DNA of 52,445 bases from Staphylococcus coagulans (lineage in GTDB: Bacteria; Bacillota; Bacilli; Staphylococcales; Staphylococcaceae): assembly GCF_002901995.1 (NCBI RefSeq), contig NZ_PPQN01000035.1, positions 1 through 52,445 of the forward strand, in the 5' to 3' direction. The notes under the pieces were generated by a model that saw nothing but the letters and a program-made list of their open reading frames with translations, was not told the DNA's origin and searched no databases. This document shows positions 8,885 to 16,000 of the stretch, piece after piece. How positions within the stretch are numbered: position 1 is the stretch's first letter; each line of letters begins with the position of its first letter. The translations under genes were made by a program, and so were the position numbers.

Positions 8885-8901
8885 GTTAACAAAATGTTAA
8901 C
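8885..8901. promoter_or_regulatory. GTTAACA/TGTTAAC palindrome, candidate operator
   Basis: GTTAACA (8885-8891) and TGTTAAC (8895-8901) form a perfect dyad around AAA, in the untranslated leader 160 nt before gldA. It resembles redox or Crp-type dyads only loosely. Regulator unknown. Confidence 0.4.
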
Positions 8902-9060
8902 AATTAAATTAAAAAATTAATGTATTCTTACGAAAAAACGGGTAAACATATTAGGGCGAAAAAAAGGGGTATGATTCCATTCACACTCATTCTATCTGTT
9001 GTTAGTGATAATTTGGTTTCAAATCAGATTATTAATTATAACTATTTTGGAGGGATTCGT

Positions 9061-10173
9061 ATGTCAAAATTAATTTTTCAATCACCAGGAAGATATGTAC
9101 AAGGGAAAGGCGTTATTAATTCAATTGCTGAAGAGACACAACGTTTAGGTACACACGCATTGATTATTTCAGATAGTCTTGTTTGGGATATTACGAAAAA
9201 TCAAATTGAGCAAAGTTTTTCCAACAACAAAAATGTGAAATATGATTATGAAGTATTCAAAGGTGAATCTTCAGAAGATGAAATTAATCGTATTGTCGAA
9301 TCTTATAAAAAATCAGGTGTTGACGTTGTCATCGGTTTAGGTGGCGGTAAAGCATTAGATACAGGTAAAGCTGTAGGTTACGCATTAAAAGCAAGTGTCA
9401 TTGACTTCGCTTCAACAGCTTCAATGGATGCACCTACTGCTGCTGTTTCAGTTATCTACAGAGAAGACGGTGTGTTCAGCGGTTACCAATTTTATCCAAA
9501 AAACCCTGACACAGTTATGGTTGACTCTGAAATTGTTGCACAAGCCCCAGTAAGACTATTTGCTTCAGGGATGAGTGATGGTTTAGCGACATTGTTAGAA
9601 GTTGAATCTACATTACGTCGTCAAGGTAAGAATATGTTTCATGGTCGCCCTTCATTGGCAAGCTTAGCAATTGCTCAAAAATGTGAAGAAACTATTTTTG
9701 AATATGGACTCAGTGCTTATGAAGCTGTTGAAAAACATGTTGTATCCCCTCAAGTTGATGCAGTCATAGAGGCGAACACTTTACTTTCAGGTCTAGGGTT
9801 TGAAAATGGGGGTCTTGCAGCGGCACATGCCATTCATAATGGTTTTACGGCACTCCAAGGCGATATTCATCACTTAACACATGGTGAAAAAGTCGCATAT
9901 GGTATTTTAGTCCAATTAGTATTAGAAAATGCACCAACAGAAAAATTCTTAAAATATCAAAGATTCTTAAGTAGCATTAACATGCCAACAACTTTAGAAG
10001 GCCTTCACATCGACGATAAAAGCTATGAAGATTTAGTAAGTGTAGGTGAACGTGCATTGTCACCAGATGATACATTTGCTAACCTTAGCGATAAAATTAC
10101 AGCAGATGAAATTGCAGATGCCATTTTAACAGTCGATGAACTGTCTAGAAGTCATTTCTATTCAAAGGAGTAA
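9061..10173 (+). CDS. gldA: Glycerol dehydrogenase
   Basis: 370-residue iron-ADH-family enzyme: glycerol + NAD+ to dihydroxyacetone + NADH, in the cytoplasm. GLGGGKALDTGKA (about residues 94-106) is the NAD-binding glycine motif; metal ligands are expected in SDGLATLLE, HAIHNG and HLTHGEKV, where the Asp and two His are present. The start ATG 9061 follows GGAGGG at 7 nt; the longer in-frame ATG at 8920 has no ribosome site. The gene heads the gldA-dhaK-dhaL-dhaM operon, so its dihydroxyacetone product is handed to the kinase genes 7 nt downstream. cre at 8693-8710 suggests glucose repression. Confidence 0.92.
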   Translation: MSKLIFQSPGRYVQGKGVINSIAEETQRLGTHALIISDSLVWDITKNQIEQSFSNNKNVKYDYEVFKGESSEDEINRIVESYKKSGVDVVIGLGGGKALDTGKAVGYALKASVIDFASTASMDAPTAAVSVIYREDGVFSGYQFYPKNPDTVMVDSEIVAQAPVRLFASGMSDGLATLLEVESTLRRQGKNMFHGRPSLASLAIAQKCEETIFEYGLSAYEAVEKHVVSPQVDAVIEANTLLSGLGFENGGLAAAHAIHNGFTALQGDIHHLTHGEKVAYGILVQLVLENAPTEKFLKYQRFLSSINMPTTLEGLHIDDKSYEDLVSVGERALSPDDTFANLSDKITADEIADAILTVDELSRSHFYSKE

Positions 10174-10180
10174 TTTGAGT

Positions 10181-11143
10181 ATGAAAAAATTAATCAAAGA
10201 CAAAAACCAAATCTTAGCTGATATGCTAGATGGACTTATCACAACGAATCCGGATGTGGAATTAATATCAGATACGGTTGTTGTGAGAAAAGATAAAAAG
10301 CAATCAGGTGTGGCCCTCGTATCTGGCGGTGGTAGTGGTCACGAACCTGCACATGCAGGCTTTGTTGCACGAGGAATGTTAGACGCTGCAGTTTGCGGTG
10401 AAATCTTTACTTCTCCAACACCAGATAAAATTCTTGATGCCATTAAAGCCGTAGACACGGGAGATGGTGTTTTACTCATCATCAAAAACTATGCTGGCGA
10501 CGTAATGAACTTTGAAATGGCTCAAGAAATGGCACAAATGGAAGACATTCAAGTTGAAAGTGTCATTATTCGTGATGATGTTGCGGTCTCTGACACAGAA
10601 AAACGCCGTGGTGTCGCTGGTACAGTTTGGGTTCATAAATATGCAGGTTATTTAGCTGAAAATGGTTTTTCATTAGCTGACATTAAAGCAAAAGTTGAAA
10701 CAGTCATTCCGAAAATTAAAAGTATTGGTATGGCTTTAACTTCACCTATGGTACCAACAACTGGTAAATACAGCTTTGATATCGACGATCAAGAAATGGA
10801 AATCGGTATTGGTATTCATGGTGAAAAAGGATTACATCGAGAAGCAGTTCAACCGATAGATGTTATTATTGAACGATTATTAGATGCATTACTAAAAGAA
10901 GTCAAAGAGAAAGATATCATTGTAATGGTCAATGGTATGGGTGGTACACCGTTATCAGAATTGAATATTGTGGCTAAATATTTAGATGCACAATTGAAAG
11001 ACCACAACTTTGACGTTAAACAATGGTTCGTAGGCGATTACATGACTTCTTTAGATATGCAAGGCTTCTCAATTACAATTGTTCCATATAGTGAAGATCT
11101 AGGTGAAGCTTTAGTTGCACCTACAGCAAGTCGATACTTTTAA
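10181..11143 (+). CDS. dhaK: Dihydroxyacetone kinase, substrate-binding subunit DhaK
   Basis: 320 residues. SGGGSGHEPAHAGFVARGMLDAA (about 45 onward) is the DhaK substrate loop, and IGIGIHGEKGLHRE (about 205-218) carries the His that binds dihydroxyacetone as a covalent hemiaminal. DhaK holds the substrate while DhaL donates phosphate, giving dihydroxyacetone phosphate for glycolysis. ATG 10181 is taken because AAAGGAG at 10164-10170 precedes it; the longer frame would run into gldA. Second gene of the operon. Confidence 0.92.
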   Translation: MKKLIKDKNQILADMLDGLITTNPDVELISDTVVVRKDKKQSGVALVSGGGSGHEPAHAGFVARGMLDAAVCGEIFTSPTPDKILDAIKAVDTGDGVLLIIKNYAGDVMNFEMAQEMAQMEDIQVESVIIRDDVAVSDTEKRRGVAGTVWVHKYAGYLAENGFSLADIKAKVETVIPKIKSIGMALTSPMVPTTGKYSFDIDDQEMEIGIGIHGEKGLHREAVQPIDVIIERLLDALLKEVKEKDIIVMVNGMGGTPLSELNIVAKYLDAQLKDHNFDVKQWFVGDYMTSLDMQGFSITIVPYSEDLGEALVAPTASRYF

Positions 11144-11181
11144 GCGAATAATCATTGTTTTAAATTTTTGAGGTGACTTAA

Positions 11182-11763
11182 ATGAATGTGCAAGAAATGA
11201 AAGTAAGATTACTGGATTTAGCAGATCAGTTTAAAGAAAAAGAAGAAGAATTAACTGATTTAGATAGAGCAATCGGTGATGGTGATCACGGCGTGAACAT
11301 GCTAAGAGGTTTTGAACATTTAAAAGATAAAATCGATGATAAAGACATGAAATCATTATTTAAATCTACAGGAATGACATTAATGTCTAATATCGGTGGT
11401 GCGTCTGGACCTTTATACGGATTTGGTTTTATTAAAATGGCGAATGAAGTGCAAGATGAAATGGACAGTGAAAATTTAAAACAAGTCATTACTGCATTCG
11501 CTGAGGGCATCCAACAACGTGGTAAAGTTAAATTAAACGAAAAAACAATGTATGATGTCATTGAACGCACAAGACAAGCATTAGAAAATAACGAAAACGT
11601 TGATTTTGAAAAGTTACAATCTTATGCAAATGAAACAAAAGACATGATAGCAACCAAAGGACGCGCTTCTTATTTCAATGAAGCATCAAAAGGCTACATT
11701 GATCCCGGCGCTCAAAGTAGCGTTTATATCTTAAACGCAATTATAGGGGGCGAATCATTATGA
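11182..11763 (+). CDS. dhaL: Dihydroxyacetone kinase, ADP-binding subunit DhaL
   Basis: 193 residues with the DhaL signature LDRAIGDGDHGVNM (about 28-41), whose Asp residues bind the Mg2+ ions of the tightly held ADP, and IGGASGPLYGFGFIKMA (about 71-87), the nucleotide loop. In the PEP-dependent system ADP is a cofactor re-phosphorylated by DhaM rather than a substrate. TTGAGGTGA precedes the ATG. The stop overlaps the dhaM start by four bases (ATGA), indicating coupled translation. Confidence 0.92.
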   Translation: MNVQEMKVRLLDLADQFKEKEEELTDLDRAIGDGDHGVNMLRGFEHLKDKIDDKDMKSLFKSTGMTLMSNIGGASGPLYGFGFIKMANEVQDEMDSENLKQVITAFAEGIQQRGKVKLNEKTMYDVIERTRQALENNENVDFEKLQSYANETKDMIATKGRASYFNEASKGYIDPGAQSSVYILNAIIGGESL

Positions 11764-12128
11764 CATCTATCGTCATTGTCAGTCATAGTTACAAAATTGC
11801 AGAAGGTGTAAAAGAATTAAATGGCCAAATGACAGACAATAGCGTCAACATCGTCGCAGTAGGTGGCTTAGAAAATCAAGAAATAGGAACAGACTTTAAT
11901 CGTATTTTTTCAGCAATTAACAATTTAAAAGATGATGCGTTATGTTTCTATGATATTGGTTCAGCAGGTATGAACCTTGATACAGTTTTAGAAATGTATG
12001 AAGGTCCACATCGAATTGAAAAAATTGAAGCACCTATTGTAGAAGGTAGTTTTATCGCAAGTGTCGCAATTAAATCAAACATGAGTATGGATGATGCGAT
12101 TGCAGAAGTTAAGACACAGTATAAATAA
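11760..12128 (+). CDS. dhaM: PTS-dependent dihydroxyacetone kinase phosphotransferase subunit DhaM
   Basis: 122 residues, only the EIIA-Man-like domain, as in other Firmicutes; the HPr and EI-like extensions of E. coli DhaM are absent. The phosphorylated His is in IVIVSHSYKIAEGV (about residue 9). GSAGMNLDTV and IVEGSFIAS complete the family pattern. It takes phosphate from HPr-P and passes it to the ADP on DhaL. Overlaps dhaL by four bases and is followed by a terminator, closing the operon. Confidence 0.92.
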   Translation: MTSIVIVSHSYKIAEGVKELNGQMTDNSVNIVAVGGLENQEIGTDFNRIFSAINNLKDDALCFYDIGSAGMNLDTVLEMYEGPHRIEKIEAPIVEGSFIASVAIKSNMSMDDAIAEVKTQYK

Positions 12129-12190
12129 TGCGAATATTTAACGGTTTTATATAAAATATTAAGACATATTTACACACTATATACAGAGCA

Positions 12191-12236
12191 GTGAGACGGA
12201 AATGAGAGAAATTGAATTTCTGCCTCACGCTTTTTT
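12191..12236 (+). terminator. Terminator of gldA-dhaKLM
   Basis: GTGAG (12191-12195) pairs with CTCAC (12223-12227), with inner GAAATT/AATTTC pairing, followed by GCTTTTTTATAT. Confidence 0.75.
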
Positions 12237-12356
12237 ATATAAAAATTGAGCCACAGAGGTCACGGTATCGATTGAAACAAGCGTGAAAGTGTATCAATCA
12301 GTACGAAATCGCTACAATAGGATAAACGAGATAAGAACAAATGAGGAGGGGTTGTC

Positions 12357-12749
12357 ATTTCACGTAGACATGAAATTGAAGTGCTGTGGAAAACGTATAA
12401 GTATGAGGTCATGTGGCATCATCAAAATAGTTACAACCGTATTAGAATCACGTTAAAAGGCGACTGCAATTATGACGAAGTAAAAGCGTTGATTGATCAA
12501 GCCTTGGCGATTGAGCCGACGAAAGGGTCTGTTATCAATGCATTGAGCCATATGTGGGGCTATTTCAAAAAAGTGTGTAGACCTTCAGAAAAACATTTAT
12601 ATGAATCGTTAAAAACACATTATTTATCAGGTCAAGTTGACGAAAGAACGCTCATTCTTTTTCTTTATTGTATGGCAATGATTTATGACGTACAGTATAT
12701 TAAATCGTCTAGCATTATCAAAAATTTTCCAAAAACGGATGATGAATAA
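12357..12749 (+). CDS. YbgA-like DUF1722 protein, apparent ATT start
   Basis: 130-residue protein recognised as the DUF1722/YbgA fold (VLWKTYKYEVMWHHQNSYNRIR near the N-terminus, HMWGYFKKVCRPSEK in the middle). Function unknown; in Enterobacteria the domain is beside or fused to photolyase-related genes, which is context only. Start choice: AGGAGGG at 12344-12350 lies 6 nt before ATT 12357, giving (I)SRRHEIEVLWK, the N-terminus expected for staphylococcal homologues. GTG 12381 is the first in-frame standard start, but has no ribosome site and would cut off eight residues. The TTG at 12352 and ATG at 12370 are out of frame. An ATT start, as in infC, is therefore the best reading. Confidence 0.7.
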   Translation: MSRRHEIEVLWKTYKYEVMWHHQNSYNRIRITLKGDCNYDEVKALIDQALAIEPTKGSVINALSHMWGYFKKVCRPSEKHLYESLKTHYLSGQVDERTLILFLYCMAMIYDVQYIKSSSIIKNFPKTDDE

Positions 12750-12781
12750 GTACTCTAGCACGATGTAGCGATACTAATGAT

Positions 12782-12833
12782 GCATGAATAACCCCTCTCC
12801 AAGACTTTTTTAATGGAGAGGGGTTATTCATGC
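12782..12833. terminator. Perfect 20-bp inverted repeat, bidirectional terminator
   Basis: The arm at 12782-12801 (begins GCATGAATAACCCC) pairs with all 20 bases at 12814-12833 around a 12-nt loop that contains TTTTTT. It lies between the YbgA gene and the decayed minus-strand permease, so it would have served both. The downstream T tract is absent. Confidence 0.65.
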
Positions 12834-12883
12834 GTTGATAATATGGCAGGCACTTTCATCATTAGTAGGATGAAACATAAATT

Positions 12884-13160
12884 TTAATTATTTTCAAAAA
12901 CATCTTTTAAAATTTTACGTTGGTATTTTTTCTTAATGATTAAATATAAAATACCTTCAATTGCTAAATTAAACCGAGAATCATTCCAAAAATAAGGGAA
13001 AACCGGAAATAATCCTATTTTCATAGAATATAAGTTTGAAAAACTGTTTTCTATTGGCGCCGATAATATTTAATATAGCAAACTGTTTACCCCGTTGTTT
13101 TAAGAAATAGCCAATTGAAAAAATTATAAATACAAACAGTAATGCAATTCTTATATTGTC
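12884..13160 (-). pseudogene. Relic of a BceB/FtsX-type ABC permease
   Basis: The minus strand reads FIIFSIGYFLKQRGKQFAIL, then NIIGANRKQFFKLIFYEN, the membrane-plus-cytoplasmic-loop signature of BceB-family bacitracin-type permeases (compare the usual FFIKRRGKEF ... LGMSKRQI ... IFYENLIIG). After IISGFPL the frame breaks at about 12985; the continuation FGMILGLI is in another frame and meets TAG. No start and no partner ATPase are present. It covers perhaps a tenth of a normal BceB (about 650 residues). A deletion relic of an antimicrobial peptide resistance transporter is the best reading. Confidence 0.6.
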
Positions 13161-13239
13161 TTAATAAAATTTACTTTAAATTAAAATGTAATTGCTAAGA
13201 TGATATTGTACATAATAAAAAGACTGTGGGAGGTTCTTT

Positions 13240-15015
13240 ATGAAAGGGTTTAAAAGAAAGTCATTCGTATTGAGTGCTGTGATGAGTGCAAGTATTATTG
13301 TAACGACGGTCGCACCAAGTCATGTAGATGCGAGCGCGAATAGCGGGGAAGGACAGTCACAAGAGAAGAAAATACAGTTACAACATCAGAAACCTAAAGT
13401 CGCTGACGTCCCGACGAATAATCACCCGAATCGTATCATTACGAACATTAATGGGAAAACAAAATCTGAAATGGGATTTAGTTGGTATACGACGGATGAA
13501 TTTAAAGATGCCAAAGTTTGGGTTTCTCAATCGAAAGATTTTAAACATGCCAAAACTTTCAAAGCAAAATCTAAAAAGGTAAACTCTAAATATCTTGAAA
13601 GAGATAAAGCAGGTAACATTATTTTCAAGGATATTGAAAAGGATGATGAAGGTGAGCCCGTTAAGAAAGATGGTAAACCTAAAGTGAACGGTTATTACAC
13701 AGACAAAAATGTAGGAGGGCCAGCTTGGACGAGTGGTGATCAACATGGGGAAACCGATTTAATCAGTGAACCAGAATATACGTATAAAGCAAAGGCGAAA
13801 AATTTAAAACCGAATACACAATATTATTATAAAGTGGGTAGCGAAAAAGGAAAGAAGAGTCAAGTCGGTACATTTAAAACGGGTGGAGACAAAGGCGATG
13901 CATTCAGCTTCATTCAATATACGGATACCCAAAACGCATTTTGGAATGAACACGTTAGAAATGAAGCGGCATTTGGTGCAGATACACTGAAAAATGCGAT
14001 AAAAACAGCTGGAAATCCTAATTTTGCGTTACATACAGGTGATTTTGTTGAAACAGCGCAAGTAGAAGACGAATGGAAAGATTTATATGAAAAGTCACGT
14101 CCTTCATTTATGTCATTACCTGTCGTTGCGGCAGCGGGTAACCATGACGAATATGCATTGAATGAAGATGACGATAAATTGTTAGGTGCTTTTAATGAGC
14201 ATGTGAATGTGCCTGAAGCAAACCATGCTGTGAATGGTGGCTCATACTACTCATTTGATTATAATGGGGCGCATATGGTGATTGCGAATACAAATGACAA
14301 TAAAAAATCAAAAGATAATCCAGATGAAAAAGCAATTGGTAAAACGCAAATGAAATGGATTAAAAAGGATATTAAAAAAGCCCGACAAAATGGCGCGAAA
14401 TGGATTATTTTGAATTTACACAAGCCAATGTATTCTAAATCTTATCATGCACTTTCAGATAAAGATGTGAAGAAAGTAAGAGACGAATTAACAAAAACGA
14501 TAGATGATTTAGATGTGGATCTTGTGTTACAAGGTCACGACCACGTATTGTCGCGTACGTATCCTTTGGAACACACGTCGACTAAAAATAGTTTTGTGAA
14601 TGCGAAAAAAGAGGACGCAAAACAATTTGTAGGTCAAGACCATGTGACTTATTACGATCATCCTAAAGGCGCTGTCTATGTGTTACCAAATACGGGCGGA
14701 ACAAAAGAATATGATAGTATCTATGATCGCTCGTTGACACATATTAAAAAAGTAAGACCTGAGCTATCATGGTTAGATCAAAAGAAATTAGCTCATTACA
14801 ATAGTTTATTTAAAATAGGAAAGCAACCACAAAAAACAGATGCATTTAATGATAAGCATGAAAATAATAGAGATTCTTCTAACCAAAACTTCTCCGTTTA
14901 TGAAGTGAAAGGAAATCAACTCAAAGTGAAAATTTATCAATTAAGCGGTGACATTAGCAAAGGCGAACAACGTCATATTCAATTGGTAGATGAATTTGGA
15001 ATTAGTAAAGACTAA
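13240..15015 (+). CDS. Secreted purple-acid-phosphatase-like metallophosphoesterase
   Basis: 591 residues with a Sec signal peptide (basic MKGFKRKS, hydrophobic core, likely cleavage near residue 31, HVDA-SA). A fibronectin-III-like N-terminal domain (about 60-215, ending GTFKTGGDKG) precedes a calcineurin-like phosphoesterase domain. Metal motifs in order: YTDTQ, HTGDF, AGNHDE, LNLHKPMY and LQGHDH, all present. This arrangement is that of purple acid phosphatases, which release phosphate from organic esters outside the cell. GGGAGG lies 7 nt before the ATG. No lipobox or LPXTG motif is seen, so it is probably released. The lipoprotein gene follows 94 nt downstream without an intervening terminator. 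Confidence 0.85.
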   Translation: MKGFKRKSFVLSAVMSASIIVTTVAPSHVDASANSGEGQSQEKKIQLQHQKPKVADVPTNNHPNRIITNINGKTKSEMGFSWYTTDEFKDAKVWVSQSKDFKHAKTFKAKSKKVNSKYLERDKAGNIIFKDIEKDDEGEPVKKDGKPKVNGYYTDKNVGGPAWTSGDQHGETDLISEPEYTYKAKAKNLKPNTQYYYKVGSEKGKKSQVGTFKTGGDKGDAFSFIQYTDTQNAFWNEHVRNEAAFGADTLKNAIKTAGNPNFALHTGDFVETAQVEDEWKDLYEKSRPSFMSLPVVAAAGNHDEYALNEDDDKLLGAFNEHVNVPEANHAVNGGSYYSFDYNGAHMVIANTNDNKKSKDNPDEKAIGKTQMKWIKKDIKKARQNGAKWIILNLHKPMYSKSYHALSDKDVKKVRDELTKTIDDLDVDLVLQGHDHVLSRTYPLEHTSTKNSFVNAKKEDAKQFVGQDHVTYYDHPKGAVYVLPNTGGTKEYDSIYDRSLTHIKKVRPELSWLDQKKLAHYNSLFKIGKQPQKTDAFNDKHENNRDSSNQNFSVYEVKGNQLKVKIYQLSGDISKGEQRHIQLVDEFGISKD

Positions 15016-15109
15016 GTAGAAATCTATCTGTATTTAAATGTCGCTTGTTGATGCGATGAGGCACAATGATTGCCTTGGAAAAGGAGCCGAAGTCTGTATG
15101 GGAGTACGT

Positions 15110-15763
15110 ATGAAAGTGTTGTGGATGCCGTTGTGTTGTATGGTCTTGCTCATGGGTTGTAGTCATAGCCAAGTAGACTCAAAAAGTGGCGCAAAGGATA
15201 AAGCTACAACAGCGGTTCAACAAAATCAACCGCAAGCGTCCAAATTTTCAGATGAAAAGAAAAAGAAAATCAAAGCGGAAGTCATTCAAAAGCTGTCCAA
15301 AATGGCAAAAGAAGACGGAAGGGCAGTCTCAAATCGTTATTTCAGTACAAGTAGTATTTCAACTGGTGACTGGTATGCGATGACAGATCAAGGTGCAATT
15401 CAAATTAATGATAATGGGAAGCCGGGACGTCAGCATTTTGATTTTCATGCGGTAACTGGTGCGGTGGTTTATACTTCTAAAGATAAAAAGACTGGATTTG
15501 ATTCATCCGCTTCTGACTTATCGAATATTGAAGGTTATGGCAAGGTGGCAGATTTAAATCAACCCATCACTAAATATATTTTCACTGAAGAAGGTCAAGT
15601 TTATGAATATACCTTTAAAAATGGGAAGGACGTGACGCTTTCTTCAGGTTTTGCCCCAAAAGATCATAATGATAAAGATCCAAACTTGGCACCGAATGAA
15701 CAGTTTAAGCGTACGCAAAATAAAGCATTAAGTTCGTTTTATCAACGCTGTCTTCAGAAATAA
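15110..15763 (+). CDS. Putative lipoprotein of unknown function
   Basis: 217 residues. MKVLWMPLCCMVLLMGC is a lipoprotein signal with lipobox LMGC; the mature protein begins with a charged, Gln-rich linker (about 20-55) followed by a soluble domain of about 150 residues containing DWYAMTDQGAIQINDNGKPG and FDFHAVTGAVVYTSKDKK. I do not recognise the domain. ATG 15110 follows GGGAG at 5 nt and directly opens the signal peptide; ATG 15098 (four residues longer) is the alternative. It shares the strand and probably the transcript of the secreted phosphatase, so a joint role in phosphate or surface metabolism is possible but unproven. Confidence 0.7.
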   Translation: MKVLWMPLCCMVLLMGCSHSQVDSKSGAKDKATTAVQQNQPQASKFSDEKKKKIKAEVIQKLSKMAKEDGRAVSNRYFSTSSISTGDWYAMTDQGAIQINDNGKPGRQHFDFHAVTGAVVYTSKDKKTGFDSSASDLSNIEGYGKVADLNQPITKYIFTEEGQVYEYTFKNGKDVTLSSGFAPKDHNDKDPNLAPNEQFKRTQNKALSSFYQRCLQK

Positions 15764-15811
15764 TTCAATATGTTCGATTGATGAAGCGACTGAGATATCA
15801 ATCCGAAATAA

Positions 15812-15862
15812 ATAGCGCTCAGATGGTTTTAATTAGAAAATCGCCTGAGCGCTATCTTTTTT
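15812..15862 (+). terminator. Terminator after the lipoprotein gene
   Basis: ATAGCGCTCAG (15812-15822) pairs perfectly with CTGAGCGCTAT (15845-15855), followed by CTTTTTT. Confidence 0.85.
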
Positions 15863-15924
15863 ATGATTAAACTTCGTATTGTATGACTTTGCTTTCCGAG
15901 GAGCATCCTCAGCCTTCTTTATTG

Positions 15925-15981
15925 TTAAAAAACAACAAAAAACTGTGCAGTCGGTGCGTGATGCGGCGACATACACAGTTT
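15925..15981 (-). terminator. Terminator of the catalase gene
   Basis: On the minus strand AAACTGTG (complement of 15974-15981) pairs with CACAGTTT (15940-15947), followed by TTTGTTGTTTTTT. The 26-nt loop is rather long. Confidence 0.65.
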
Positions 15982-16000
15982 AAAAGTACTTTATTTTAGT

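Noticed and set aside
8920..9060. N-terminal extension of glycerol dehydrogenase
   Set aside because: GGAGGG directly precedes ATG 9061, and family members start with MSKLIF-like sequence.
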